NCBI GenBank assembly: GCA_937916345.1
Contig: CALFUE010000145.1
Span: forward strand, 1 to 35,108
DNA length: 35,108 nucleotides
Source of the DNA: an uncultured bacterium
Lineage (GTDB): Bacteria; Bacillota; Clostridia; Lachnospirales; Lachnospiraceae
Direction of reading: 5' to 3'
The translations under genes were made by a program, and so were the position numbers. The notes under the pieces are model-generated. The model was not told where the DNA came from. It made no database searches and worked only from the letters and a program-made list of their open reading frames with translations. Shown here piece after piece: positions 23,433 to 32,345 of the stretch (positions within the stretch are counted from its first letter, which is position 1; the number at the start of each line of letters is the position of its first letter).

Positions 23433-24353
23433 CTATCCTCTTTTAGCTGCTGCACTGTTTTCGATCAGGTCATCCACAGCCGCCACAAGCTTTCCTATTT
23501 CAGGCTTCGTGAGCTGGGCATCGGCTCCGAGAGCCTCTCCCTTTCTTCTCATCTCGTCGTTTACCAGTGAAGAAAAGATTATGAGGGGTATCTGCTTGAG
23601 CTCGTCATCCTCTTTGACCAGCTTTGTGAGTCTGTGCCCATCCATGATAGGCATCTCGATATCCGTGATGATACACTGGGCATTCTCATGAATGGTGCCG
23701 TCCGCCTTGAACTGGCGGAGCTTGTCCCATGCTTCCTTTCCGTTTGGATTGACATTGAGGTTTGTATAGCCCGCCTTCTGGAGACAATCCGTGATAAGCT
23801 TTGAAAGAAGCGGTGAGTCCTCTGCGATGATGATGGGTGACTCTGATCTCTCGCGCTCTCCCAGTGTCTCAATATCCGAAACCTTAAGTCCTGTCTCAGG
23901 ACTTATATCAGTTACGATCTTCTCGAAGTCGAGGATGATCACCAGCTTATCCTCCATCTTTATGATGCCGGTCGAAACCCCGGTATCATCGATATTGATT
24001 GTGGCATCAGGCTCTATGATATCCGCCCAGGACACACGATGTATTCCGATGACCTCATCCACATGGAATGCGATGTTTAATTTGTTGAAGTTTGTGATGA
24101 TAAAGAGTCCTTCAGTCTGTCCGTCATCAGGCATCGCCAGGCAGTTCTTTAAGTTTATGACGGTGATCATGGCGTCACGGGGCATAAATATACCCTCCAC
24201 AGAAGGATCTGAATTAGGTATGGGAGTGACAGGCTGATATGTCAGGATCTCTCTGATCTTTGCGACATTAATACCGTAGTGATTATGGTTCAGTTTGAAT
24301 TCAAGAACCTCCAGCTCGTTTGTTCCGTTCTCTAATAGTATGTTGGTTTCCAT
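23433..24353 (-). CDS. cheV: Chemotaxis coupling protein CheV
   Basis: CheV is a CheW domain fused to a receiver; it couples receptors to CheA and takes part in adaptation. The CheW-like part spans about 10-150 (VLEFKLNHNHYGINVAKIREIL, then GIFMPRDAMITVINL). The receiver spans about 172-300. The phosphoacceptor is Asp231 in CIITDIEMPIMDGH, the acidic pocket is at Glu178-Asp179, and the conserved lysine is in LTKPEIG. AGGAGG precedes the ATG. The 306 residues are normal. It heads an otherwise metabolic operon (hisH, hisF, ung, maf). Confidence 0.95.
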   Translation of the reverse strand: METNILLENGTNELEVLEFKLNHNHYGINVAKIREILTYQPVTPIPNSDPSVEGIFMPRDAMITVINLKNCLAMPDDGQTEGLFIITNFNKLNIAFHVDEVIGIHRVSWADIIEPDATINIDDTGVSTGIIKMEDKLVIILDFEKIVTDISPETGLKVSDIETLGERERSESPIIIAEDSPLLSKLITDCLQKAGYTNLNVNPNGKEAWDKLRQFKADGTIHENAQCIITDIEMPIMDGHRLTKLVKEDDELKQIPLIIFSSLVNDEMRRKGEALGADAQLTKPEIGKLVAAVDDLIENSAAAKRG

Positions 24354-24378
24354 GCTGTTCCTCCTCTATAATAATACC

Positions 24379-24460
24379 TGTATACATCAAGGCCAGTCCT
24401 TCTATACACAGTATATGGATTTTATCTATACCTGTGTATCATAACTCATTCTGATGTCAA
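24379..24460 (-). promoter_or_regulatory. Leader/promoter region of cheV with repeated CTGTRTA motifs
   Basis: A perfect TTGACA (24455-24460, minus strand) has only a weak -10 (TACACA, 16 bases away). Between it and cheV lie an exact inverted repeat, ATACACAG (24404-24411) and CTGTGTAT (24432-24439), and the palindrome TGTATACA (24379-24386). No SigD/sigma-28 box was recognised. The motifs could be a repressor site. Confidence 0.35.
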
Positions 24461-24478
24461 TTTCAACAAAAAATTTTA

Positions 24479-25195
24479 TTATCGGAGTATTATTTTTGTG
24501 GTCTTTTCTCCAACGATAAGCTGCATTACAAGAGATTCCACACTTGTATCGGTATTTTCGGGGATCTGAAACAGAAGTACCAACTCTCTGTTCTCGTGAG
24601 CGCCCACCGTTCCCATGAAGGTGGACAGATCATCCGGCAGCAGCGTGATATCTGCCGTCACCGCATCGGCGCCGTTCAGCGACACCCGAAATACCGGTCC
24701 TGTCTGAAGGATATTGATATCAAGTGATTCATCGCCGCTGTTTTCAAGGGTGAAATGCAGCACCATAAGCTTGTTGCCGTACTCCGGGTAAACAGACTCA
24801 TAGATATCGGTAAATTCTCCTCCGGTGCAGACCAGTGTGCAGCCGGAAAGATTCAGTGCCTTTGCGAAAGCCTCCGCAGCCGGAAGTTCGGGCTCCTCAG
24901 GCGCTGCATCCGTTTCACCTGCGGATTGTGGCACGTTATCCGCGCTCTCTTCATCCGTATTTTCTTCCTCTGTATACTCCGTGCTCTCTTCCTCTGTTTC
25001 TTCGGTTTCCCCGGGCGTCTCCAGCACAAACCTGTACCCTTCCGTACCGGTGACATTATATTTTGAAATGATATGGGCAGAATAATTAACGATAACAGAT
25101 TCCTCGTCGGGAGTCAATTCTATGACCTGCTCGCAGCCGCACACCAAAAGAACGGTCATAAAGCTTATAGCTATTATCCTGATCCTGCTTTTCAC
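24479..25195 (-). CDS. Lipoprotein of unknown function
   Basis: The 238-residue protein starts at GTG with GGAGG seven bases upstream. The signal peptide ends in a lipobox (LLVCGCEQ), so Cys21 should be lipidated and the protein anchored outside the membrane. A low-complexity acidic linker rich in E, T and S (about 65-100) separates the N-terminus from a beta-rich C-terminal domain (MVLHFTLENSGDESLDINI, ENRELVLLFQIPENTDTSVESL). That pattern resembles extracytoplasmic immunoglobulin-like domains of Firmicutes lipoproteins, but I cannot name the family. It follows the histidine kinase by 44 bases and may be its sensory partner or target. Confidence 0.78.
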   Translation of the reverse strand: MKSRIRIIAISFMTVLLVCGCEQVIELTPDEESVIVNYSAHIISKYNVTGTEGYRFVLETPGETEETEEESTEYTEEENTDEESADNVPQSAGETDAAPEEPELPAAEAFAKALNLSGCTLVCTGGEFTDIYESVYPEYGNKLMVLHFTLENSGDESLDINILQTGPVFRVSLNGADAVTADITLLPDDLSTFMGTVGAHENRELVLLFQIPENTDTSVESLVMQLIVGEKTTKIILR

Positions 25196-25239
25196 ACACC
25201 TACCTCCGCGTAATTCAAGCTACGGATAAAATTTTAACA

Positions 25240-26748
25240 CTACCCGCCCCCCAAATCAACCTCAAAATAAAAGCAGACTCCGCCATCCACATTGTAAACA
25301 CCATAGGTTTCGTTTAAGGATTCCATAATAGCCTTCACGATGGAGAGCCCTATACCGCTGCCCCCGTACTCTCTTGTCCTGGCCTTGTCAACCTTGTAAA
25401 ATTTGATCCAGACCTTATCCAGAGATTCCTCCGGTATGGGATCGCCCGTATTGTATACATTGACCCGTAGCTTTTTTTTCTCTAATAACGCCGGTGTATT
25501 ATCCGACTCCTTTCTCTCGAAAGTAACCCTGATAACTCCCTTTGGATAGCAGTGATTCAGCGCATTGGAGAGATAATTCGTCACGACCTCCTCTACCTGG
25601 AACTCATCGCTCCACACGAAAAGAGGGTTATTCTCCTCGAATTCCAGCCTGATACCCTTTTCATCCGCAAGAAGCCTTATCTGATCAAGAACAGAGTTTA
25701 CGGTACCCGTCATGTCAAATCTCGTGAGCTCAACAGGCTCGCTGCCAAATTCGATGCGGTTCAGTGTCAAAAGCTTTCCCACCATCTTTGTCATCTTGTC
25801 CGTCTCATCGAGAATCACATCGATATAATATTCCCTGCTCTCCCTGTCCGAATCGATGCCGTCCTTCAAACCCTCCGCATATCCGGAAATAAGCGCCAGC
25901 GGTGTCTTCAGTTCATGGGAGACATTTGAGAGGAACTCCCTGCGCATCTCGTCAACCTTTGTCTTTCTCTCGTTATCCAGCATCAGCTCGTTGTTTGCGG
26001 TCTTGAGCTTTGAGATGGTGGTCTCCAGAGATGATGACAGCTTGTTCATATGGGCTCCCAGCTCTTCTATCTCCAGAGGATCGTGACCTCCTTCCTCATA
26101 TCTGGCCTCAAAGTCCAGTTCGCTCATACGCCTGGAAATGTCATCCAGCCCGGTTATAGGCTTTGCTATACGCCTTCCGGTAATGGCTGCAAACACAATG
26201 GCCACAGCCACTGCGATGACTCCCACTATCAAGAGGAATCTGGTGGACAATCCTGCCGCATCGCGGATATTTTCAACCGCTGTCCTGACAGCGATGAGAT
26301 CTCCGTTGTTAAGCGTCCCCCAGAGCAGCAGATAATCCGTCTGTACCCTGGCATCCTTCGACCGGTATATGGAATAATTTTCATTTTCAAGGACTATGTT
26401 GTGATAATCGGAGTCGGAGGCAAAGAGCATGTCCATTATCTGGCGGCGAACCGATATATCATTTGCCTCTGAGGTCAGTTCAAACGACCCGTCGGAATTG
26501 AGGACGGAAATACTCAGCCCGTCGTCAGCGCAAAGCTTCTCAAACTCCAGGGTGAAATCCTCAGAATATAGTCTGTCCTCGTCCACCGCCATGCTCACGA
26601 TACGGTATGCGTTTTCCAGCCTGCTCTGTTTATGACTTGTATAGTAGGATTCAAGAAAAAAGGTGTTTATCAGAATGCAGAACAGCATCACCGTAGCGAT
26701 CAGGAGTATCATCGCAAAGGTGATCTGTCTGGAGATCGAATTTCTCAT
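25240..26748 (-). CDS. Sensor histidine kinase
   Basis: This is the membrane kinase of a two-component system. TM1 is at about 10-32 and TM2 at 170-190, flanking an extracytoplasmic sensor of about 137 residues. A HAMP linker follows (about 190-245). HisKA carries the phosphorylated histidine His278 in SNVSHELKTPLALISGYAEGL. The ATPase has N-box VTNYLSNALNH, G1 YNTGDPIP, an F-box (KVWIKFYK) and G2 GGSGIGLSIVKAIME. The ATG overlaps the stop of the response regulator gene (ATGA). The 502 residues are complete. The signal is unknown. Confidence 0.95.
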   Translation of the reverse strand: MRNSISRQITFAMILLIATVMLFCILINTFFLESYYTSHKQSRLENAYRIVSMAVDEDRLYSEDFTLEFEKLCADDGLSISVLNSDGSFELTSEANDISVRRQIMDMLFASDSDYHNIVLENENYSIYRSKDARVQTDYLLLWGTLNNGDLIAVRTAVENIRDAAGLSTRFLLIVGVIAVAVAIVFAAITGRRIAKPITGLDDISRRMSELDFEARYEEGGHDPLEIEELGAHMNKLSSSLETTISKLKTANNELMLDNERKTKVDEMRREFLSNVSHELKTPLALISGYAEGLKDGIDSDRESREYYIDVILDETDKMTKMVGKLLTLNRIEFGSEPVELTRFDMTGTVNSVLDQIRLLADEKGIRLEFEENNPLFVWSDEFQVEEVVTNYLSNALNHCYPKGVIRVTFERKESDNTPALLEKKKLRVNVYNTGDPIPEESLDKVWIKFYKVDKARTREYGGSGIGLSIVKAIMESLNETYGVYNVDGGVCFYFEVDLGGG

Positions 26749-27422
26749 AGAACCTCCAGCTTGTACCCCATACCCCAGATGGTCTTAATCAAAGCTCCCT
26801 TTTCTCCCATCTTTGCCCTCAGTTTTTTTACATGGGTATCAATGGTCCTGGCATCGCCGAAATAATCATAATCCCAGACAGTGGAAAGAATGCGTTCCCT
26901 GGGAAGCGCAACATTCTGATTTTCAAGAAAAAATTTCAAGAGCTCAAATTCCTTCACGGAGAGCCCGACAGGTCTGGAATCTATGGTCACGCTATGAGCG
27001 ACCGTGTCCAGCACGATCCCCCTGCACTCGATAACAGTCTGCTCCGGCTCCGTCGTCCTCCTAAGCAGCGCCTCCACCCTGGCTACCAGGATCTTCGGGC
27101 TGAACGGTTTTGAGATATACTCGTCAGCGCCCGCGTCAAAGCCGCTCAGCTCATCGGTCTCACTGTCCTTTGCGGTCAGCATGATAACAGGGATATTGGC
27201 ATCGGTCTCTCTGATCTCCCTGCACACGGAAAGTCCGTCTCTCCCCGGCATCATCACATCCAGTATTATGAGAGACAATTCCCTGTCGGCATAAAATATG
27301 TCGAGAGTCTCCTCACCATCGGAGGCCTCGACTACCGTAAAGCCTGCCCTGGTGAGAAAATCATGTACGAGCTTTCTCATCCGGGCTTCATCGTCAGCTA
27401 TCAATATCTTGTGTCTGTCCAT
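26745..27422 (-). CDS. OmpR/PhoB-family response regulator
   Basis: The partner of the adjacent kinase. The receiver domain has acidic pocket DD at 10-11, phosphoacceptor Asp55 in LIILDVMMPGRDG, and lysine in SKPFSPKIL. The DNA-binding winged helix reads VKEFELLKFFLENQN, RERILSTVWDYDYFGDARTID and HVKKLRAKMG. Two adjacent ATGs exist (27425 and 27422); the second sits seven bases from AGGAG and is preferred. The ribosome site and first codons lie inside the end of the upstream 181-residue gene, a 29-base overlap that implies coupled translation. Confidence 0.95.
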   Translation of the reverse strand: MDRHKILIADDEARMRKLVHDFLTRAGFTVVEASDGEETLDIFYADRELSLIILDVMMPGRDGLSVCREIRETDANIPVIMLTAKDSETDELSGFDAGADEYISKPFSPKILVARVEALLRRTTEPEQTVIECRGIVLDTVAHSVTIDSRPVGLSVKEFELLKFFLENQNVALPRERILSTVWDYDYFGDARTIDTHVKKLRAKMGEKGALIKTIWGMGYKLEVL

Positions 27423-27939
27423 CATTCAACTCCTGCGAGAGAGCATGCTCCCTCTCACTCAACTCCTGCTCCCAGGCAGAATATTTATTTATTATCTCGT
27501 TCTCATAATTGAGAATCGTAGTAGATCCGCTGGTGGAGGCAATGACCAGCATCACGACAACCAGCACCAACAGGATAAATATCCCCGCAACCGCGGCAAA
27601 AAGCCACTTGTTCTTATCCGCCAGCTGCCTCTCCAGCTCCCTGACCTTTGCCGGGGACTCGGTGACGGTGACTACCTGGCTCACGGGTATGGGGATGATG
27701 GCTCTCTTGTCGATGTCATCACAGCCAAGCAGATAATACTGCAGCTCCTTCAGGTAGGCGATGCCCACCTGGGTCTGGAACATCCTCCCGCGGATCATCT
27801 TCTGGTAAACCGCCAGAACTGCCGCAGGGTCAGACATATCGACCTTTGATCTGACATATTTTACCCCCTCCACTTCCTTTTTGGCGAGGGCGGCCAGATC
27901 CTCATCTGTGAAAGAAAAACCTGAAACATTTTGGGCCAC
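27394..27939 (-). CDS. Single-pass membrane protein of unknown function in a signalling operon
   Basis: The 181-residue protein starts at GTG with GAGG eight bases upstream. The N-terminal cytoplasmic region (about 1-100) contains FTDEDLAALAKKEVEGVKYV, DPAAVLAVYQKMIRGRMFQT and GIAYLKELQYYLLG; it looks helical and conserved. A short coiled coil (KVRELERQLADKN) precedes the membrane helix LFAAVAGIFILLVLVVVMLVI at about 113-133. The outside tail ends in charged, glutamine-rich sequence. I do not recognise a named domain. It sits 21 bases after the chemoreceptor gene and overlaps the response regulator, so it probably belongs to the same signalling unit. Confidence 0.78.
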   Translation of the reverse strand: MAQNVSGFSFTDEDLAALAKKEVEGVKYVRSKVDMSDPAAVLAVYQKMIRGRMFQTQVGIAYLKELQYYLLGCDDIDKRAIIPIPVSQVVTVTESPAKVRELERQLADKNKWLFAAVAGIFILLVLVVVMLVIASTSGSTTILNYENEIINKYSAWEQELSEREHALSQELNDGQTQDIDS

Positions 27940-27960
27940 TTAAATTACCTCGATCACTTA

Positions 27961-29730
27961 TCAAAGCTGTTTGAATCTGTCAGCCTCATCCTTTAATTCG
28001 TTAGAGATACGCTTGTTATTATCCATCTCTGTATTGACATTTTCGATGTTTGATACTAGCGTGGCGGTATTCTCTGTCGCGCTGTTGATACCCTCCGATG
28101 ACTCCTCGATAGCCTTTGCTATACCGTCCACGGAACCCGCGATCTCCTTCATCTTTTTAGAGAGAGCCACCGCCTGTTCATCGAACTGCGTCATAGTCTC
28201 ATCCACATATACGGCATCCTTGCGGTACTGCTCACAGGTCTCCACAAAGCGCTCATAGTCGGGAAGCACAGTCTCATTGACATAGGTTGTAATCGACCTG
28301 GACTGGCCAACCAGATCATCGACCGCGCGGAGCACCTGAACATTGATATTTTGAATGTTATTTGCAGTCTGCTTGGTACGCTCCGCCAGATCCCTGATCT
28401 CATCCGCAACCACGGCAAAGCCTTTTCCTGCCTCACCTGCTCTGACAGCCTCGATGGAAGCATTTAAGGCCAGCAGATTCGTCCGTGAAGAAACTGCCAG
28501 AATATCGTCCGTGAGCTCCGTAACCTTGTTCACGCTCTTTGAGTCCTCGATGGCCTGCTCAAGAGAATCTATGATAGAGGCGATCATCTCGCTGGTAGAA
28601 TTCTTGTTTGCCGTAGCGCTCTCCTCGAGGGCTCTGGCTCTGTCCTGCATATCGGCAGCGTATTCATTCATTGACTTTGTCTCGTCAGCTATAGCCAAAA
28701 CATTGTCGCTGGCAGAGAGGATATCCTTGTCCACAGTGAAGGCTGTCGCAGAAACCTCCTCCATGGTAGCCGACAGTTGCTGCATCGAATCGGAAATGTC
28801 GTTTGCGGAGCTGTTTGCCACCTCTACACTGGAGAACACATTTGAGACCACGCCTCCGAGATTGTCGGCGCTTCCCACGATCTGTATCATGATCTGCTGC
28901 AGGTCTTCTATGAACACATTGACATAGGATACCAGCTGGCCGCGCTCGTCCCTTGATTTTACCTCCAGTCTCTCCGTCAGATCTCCTCTGCCGGCCTGAA
29001 TGTCCTCCACGATCTGGGCGAGCTCCTTAGCGCTCTGCCGCAGGGGACGGACGAGAGAATTGATCACTATGATTACGGAAATGATGATGACGATAACCAT
29101 GACGACGATGACGATAATGCTTATCGTTCTGGTCATCTCATACTCGCTCCTTAAGGCAGCTATGCTGGCGTTCATATCATCCGTAGCGCGCTTTTTTAAT
29201 GTCTCCAGAGTGACGATCATCTTATCGGCTGCCTGCTGCAGGGTCGAGGGAATGTAAGAACCCGCAAGATTCTTCATGCCGTTCGCACTCATATCAAGAG
29301 ACGAATAATAGGTATTGTAATAAGATTTGTAGTAATTTGTGAAGGTCTTCCGAAGCATCTGCATCTGATCATCCTGGACTTCCTCGTCGAAGAAGCTTAA
29401 GACGGTATCCTCCAGACCTGACAGAAGCCCCATTGCCTCCGCGGAGTACTCTTCCATCTTTGTCTCCGACTCCTCAAGGACATGTGCATATATGATGCTC
29501 TGAAGCCTGTGGAAATTCATAATGACAGTATCAAGCTCCTCCACCTTTGAGATGGATGTAGTCATGACCGTGGAAGTCTTCGACTGTATGGAATCCATAC
29601 TGATCATCGCAGCGATAGAGCTGTACAGTCCCATCGCAGCAATAAGGAGCATCGGTATCAGTACCTTTACCGCAACGCTCACCCCGCCTGTATTTTTCTT
29701 CTCTTTTTTGATATTTTGCCTTTTTGCCAT
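27961..29730 (-). CDS. Methyl-accepting chemotaxis protein
   Basis: This transmembrane chemoreceptor relays ligand binding to CheA/CheW/CheV. TM1 is at about 18-42, an extracytoplasmic four-helix sensor domain follows to about 198, TM2 is at about 199-224, then HAMP and a long signalling coiled coil. The hairpin tip is textbook: [20 protein letters not shown], then [19 protein letters not shown]. There is no C-terminal CheR-docking pentapeptide. GGAGG precedes the ATG. It is first in the operon with the 181-residue protein, the two-component system and the lipoprotein. No ligand can be inferred. Confidence 0.95.
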   Translation of the reverse strand: MAKRQNIKKEKKNTGGVSVAVKVLIPMLLIAAMGLYSSIAAMISMDSIQSKTSTVMTTSISKVEELDTVIMNFHRLQSIIYAHVLEESETKMEEYSAEAMGLLSGLEDTVLSFFDEEVQDDQMQMLRKTFTNYYKSYYNTYYSSLDMSANGMKNLAGSYIPSTLQQAADKMIVTLETLKKRATDDMNASIAALRSEYEMTRTISIIVIVVMVIVIIISVIIVINSLVRPLRQSAKELAQIVEDIQAGRGDLTERLEVKSRDERGQLVSYVNVFIEDLQQIMIQIVGSADNLGGVVSNVFSSVEVANSSANDISDSMQQLSATMEEVSATAFTVDKDILSASDNVLAIADETKSMNEYAADMQDRARALEESATANKNSTSEMIASIIDSLEQAIEDSKSVNKVTELTDDILAVSSRTNLLALNASIEAVRAGEAGKGFAVVADEIRDLAERTKQTANNIQNINVQVLRAVDDLVGQSRSITTYVNETVLPDYERFVETCEQYRKDAVYVDETMTQFDEQAVALSKKMKEIAGSVDGIAKAIEESSEGINSATENTATLVSNIENVNTEMDNNKRISNELKDEADRFKQL

Positions 29731-29760
29731 GATATCCCTCCGAAAAACACATTTTTTAGC

Positions 29761-29789
29761 ATTGTATCATTTTTTGTCAGAATTGTATA
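29761..29789 (-). promoter_or_regulatory. Candidate promoter of the chemoreceptor operon
   Basis: On the minus strand TATACA (29784-29789, four of six consensus bases) and TACAAT (29761-29766, five of six) are separated by 17 bases. The start site would be near 29754, about 24 bases before the ATG. It lies back to back with the plus-strand promoter at 29801. Confidence 0.45.
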
Positions 29790-29800
29790 CTTAAATATTC

Positions 29801-29829
29801 TTGAAAGAAACAAAAAGTTATGTTATGAT
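29801..29829 (+). promoter_or_regulatory. Promoter of the 29867 membrane protein gene
   Basis: TTGAAA (29801-29806), a 17-base spacer and TATGAT (29824-29829) each match five of six consensus positions. A frame-based caller would take the TTG at 29801 as a start codon, but it is the -35 box. Confidence 0.75.
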
Positions 29830-29866
29830 TTCAAAAGTTTTCAGTAAATTTAGAGGAGGAAATAAA

Positions 29867-30346
29867 ATGAGTTCCTGGTTGATAGTGCTGATAGTTGTCG
29901 TCGTAGTCCTTGTCGGCGCGCTCGTAGCCCTCTACTTTTTCGGAAAGAAGATGGAGAAGAAAAAGGCGGAGCAGGACGCCCAGATGGCAGCCGTAGCCCA
30001 GACCGTCACTATGCTCATCATCGACAAAAAGAAAATGCGTTTTGACGAGGCAGGAATGCCTCAGAATATCATCGACCAGACACCAAAGCGCTACCGCAGG
30101 GCAAAGCTGCCCATCGTCAAGGCAAAGGTCGGTCCGAAGATCATGTCATTCATCTGCGACGCGGCCATATTCGATGACATCCCCGTCAAAAAGGAGGTCA
30201 AAGCCACGGTCAGCGGATTATATATCACAGGGGTAAAAGGCTTGAGGAAGCCCCTGGAAAAACCCGGGAAAAAGAAGGGCTTTTTGAACAGGCTAAGGGA
30301 CAAGGCCGCTGCCATGCAGAATACCGAAACTAAAAAGCAACACTGA
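29867..30346 (+). CDS. Small membrane-anchored protein of unknown function
   Basis: The 159-residue protein starts at ATG 29867 behind AGGAGG with ideal spacing. One N-terminal membrane helix (WLIVLIVVVVVLVGALVALYF) is followed by a basic stretch and a cytoplasmic domain with TVTMLIIDKKKMRFDEAGM, RAKLPIVKAKVGPKIMSFI and VKKEVKATVSGLYITGVKG. The C-terminus is lysine-rich. I know no function. The pattern has the look of a family restricted to Lachnospiraceae, but that is recollection, not a search. Its end overlaps the convergent DUF1934 gene by 17 bases. Confidence 0.82.
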   Translation: MSSWLIVLIVVVVVLVGALVALYFFGKKMEKKKAEQDAQMAAVAQTVTMLIIDKKKMRFDEAGMPQNIIDQTPKRYRRAKLPIVKAKVGPKIMSFICDAAIFDDIPVKKEVKATVSGLYITGVKGLRKPLEKPGKKKGFLNRLRDKAAAMQNTETKKQH

Positions 30347-30749
30347 TATCGAGGGAATGCTCCTGTGAATATCCGTTCCCATAATCCAGTATATAGCGGA
30401 CGGCTATGTGAAGCCCTTCACCGCAGTCTTTTTCTATCTCAAGCCCCTCCGTGAAAAGGGTGAAATCCACCCGTCCGCAGGAAGTGTCATATCTCACCTG
30501 TCTCTTTTCTCCCGCCGCAAACTCCATACTCCCGGAGTTCTGTCCTTTTTTTATCATGGTGAGCCTGTCATCAAACACCCGAAGCAGCACATCGCTCTTC
30601 TGCCCTGCGTCATCTGTCTCTGTATAAGAAAGAGCCGTGAAATCCTTAAACTTCCTCACCCTTCCGGTGTAGGAAAAAAAAGACTCATCCGGCCCCGACC
30701 TGCTTATCATTTTTATATGCGCGCCAGGCGCATCATTTTTCATCTGCAT
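30330..30749 (-). CDS. DUF1934 beta-barrel protein (YwiB-like)
   Basis: A protein of about 139 residues whose strand pattern (FFSYTGRVRKFKDFTALSYTE, DRLTMIKKGQNSGSMEF, DFTLFTEGLEIE, LHIAVRYILDYGNGYSQEHSL) matches DUF1934, a calycin-like small barrel of unknown function. It overlaps the end of the GntR gene by 17 bases. ATG 30749 or 30743 are possible starts; neither has a clear ribosome site, which fits translational coupling. Confidence 0.8.
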   Translation of the reverse strand: MQMKNDAPGAHIKMISRSGPDESFFSYTGRVRKFKDFTALSYTETDDAGQKSDVLLRVFDDRLTMIKKGQNSGSMEFAAGEKRQVRYDTSCGRVDFTLFTEGLEIEKDCGEGLHIAVRYILDYGNGYSQEHSLDISVAF

Positions 30750-31419
30750 TTGTTTTTTCTATAATGATCTTTACTGCATCTACCTGATTATTTATATGCT
30801 TTCTCATAACCGTCGCCACATCCTGTTTTTCATTCTGCATTATACCGTTGCAGATGGCCTCGTGCTCCTCCAGCAGCGCCGGATAATTAGCCTCATCCTT
30901 CAGGTATTCCAGCCTGTATCTGTATATCTGATTTCTTAGATTTTCAAGCATCGCAACCAGCTTCGGATTGCCGGTTTCACTGAATATCACATCGTGAAAG
31001 CTCTCATCGCATTTTGCGATCCTGTTAATCTCTCCTTTTTTTAAGGATTCCTCGAATTCCGTTTTTTTCTGTTTGAGCTGAACGCGGCCTTCATCGCTGA
31101 TCCTGTCGCAGGCCAGACGCACCGCAAGCTCCTCAAGCGCCTCCCTGATCTCCAGAACATCCTCCATATCCTTCACGCTCATCCCGGAAACGGCGGCACC
31201 CCTCTTTGGAGTGTTAAGTACGAGGCCTTCCTTTTCGAGCATGCGAAGTGCCTCCCTCACGGGAGTTCGTGAGACTCCAAGTCTTTCAGCTATGGCAACC
31301 TCCATCAGCCTGTCTCCCGGGTGCAGGATACCCCGCAATATCGCATCCTTCAAGGTCTGAAAAACCACATCCCTCAAAGGCAGAGTTTCATTCATCTTTA
31401 GAACCAGATCATCTGTCAT
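30733..31419 (-). CDS. GntR-family transcriptional regulator, FadR/FCD type
   Basis: A DNA-binding regulator of about 228 residues. The N-terminal winged helix includes LRDVVFQTLKDAILRG, GDRLMEVAIAERLGVSRTPVREALRMLEKEG in two pieces, and the wing after it. The C-terminal FCD ligand domain has D/H metal-site features (CDESFHDVIFSETGNPKL, LLEEHEAICNGIM, MRKHINNQVD). ATG 31419 follows GGGGG at seven bases; the frame runs further into the end of ispE without a site. It lies directly downstream of ispE. The target and ligand are unknown. Confidence 0.93.
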   Translation of the reverse strand: MTDDLVLKMNETLPLRDVVFQTLKDAILRGILHPGDRLMEVAIAERLGVSRTPVREALRMLEKEGLVLNTPKRGAAVSGMSVKDMEDVLEIREALEELAVRLACDRISDEGRVQLKQKKTEFEESLKKGEINRIAKCDESFHDVIFSETGNPKLVAMLENLRNQIYRYRLEYLKDEANYPALLEEHEAICNGIMQNEKQDVATVMRKHINNQVDAVKIIIEKTNADEK

Positions 31420-31430
31420 AACATATCCCC

Positions 31431-32300
31431 CTATATCAGATAAGGCCCGCAAGTGTAGAGACCTTTTGACAGACCCCGCTTTCCTATTTCACCATAAGCC
31501 TTGTCAATGTCGTCCCCGGGCATGAAAACACCGAAAACAGTGGGTCCGCTGCCCGTCATCACGGCATTTCTCGCGCCGCATTCCCTCATCACACTCTTTA
31601 TTTCTTCAATGACCGGATATTTTTTTGCAGTCACACTCTCAAGCACATTTCCCATGTTTGAAAGGATCCCGTCCATATCTCCCGATGATATGGCGTTTAC
31701 CAGGGCATCCATATCAGGATGTATCACATCAGAAACCTTGTCAAAAGCGGCGTAGCACTCGGCAGTGGATACGGACACAGGAGGCTTTGTGATCAGAAAA
31801 CGCATCTGAGGTATGGCAGGAAGCCTCTCAAGCCTCTCTCCTATACCAGTAGAACGTGCCGTCCCCCTGAACAGGCAAAAAGGCACATCCGCTCCCAGCT
31901 CAAGGGATATCTGCATCATAAAATTCTTTTTCATACCGAGGGAAAACAATTCATTCAAACCGTAGACAACCGCGGCGGCGTCACTTGACCCCCCGGCCAT
32001 ACCTGCGGCAACGGGGATCATTTTTTTGATATGGATATCGACTCCCCCGACTCTTCCCGGGAAATGTCTCCTCAAAAGAAGAACAGCTTTGTAGGCGAGA
32101 TTTGACTCATCCACCGGCACAAAATCCTTCGTGCAGGTAATATGGATCTCAGAGTCCTCTCTGGTTGCTATGGTCAGTGTGTCAGCGAGCTTTACGGTCT
32201 GCATGACCATATCTACCCTATGGTAACCGTTAGGCAGCGTGCCCACCACATCAAGACCGAGATTCAGCTTTCCTAAGGCATTAACGGTAATCTCCGACAC
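31431..32300 (-). CDS. ispE: 4-diphosphocytidyl-2-C-methyl-D-erythritol kinase
   Basis: A GHMP kinase of the MEP isoprenoid pathway that phosphorylates CDP-methylerythritol. The ATP loop IPVAAGMAGGSSDAAAVVYG and the N-terminal NALGKLNLGLDVVG are diagnostic, with TGSGPTVFGVF near the C-terminus. The start is GTG 32300 with GGGGG nine bases upstream. The length of 289 residues is normal. No other MEP genes are near. Confidence 0.96.
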   Translation of the reverse strand: MSEITVNALGKLNLGLDVVGTLPNGYHRVDMVMQTVKLADTLTIATREDSEIHITCTKDFVPVDESNLAYKAVLLLRRHFPGRVGGVDIHIKKMIPVAAGMAGGSSDAAAVVYGLNELFSLGMKKNFMMQISLELGADVPFCLFRGTARSTGIGERLERLPAIPQMRFLITKPPVSVSTAECYAAFDKVSDVIHPDMDALVNAISSGDMDGILSNMGNVLESVTAKKYPVIEEIKSVMRECGARNAVMTGSGPTVFGVFMPGDDIDKAYGEIGKRGLSKGLYTCGPYLI

Positions 32301-32345
32301 TTTATCTTACCCCCGATATAAATGTACTAATTTAAAAACAATTCA

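Noticed and set aside
24354..24478. SigD/sigma-28 promoter for cheV
   Set aside because: No TAAA followed at about 15 bases by a GCCGATA-type box could be found; the TAAA seen lacks the second element.
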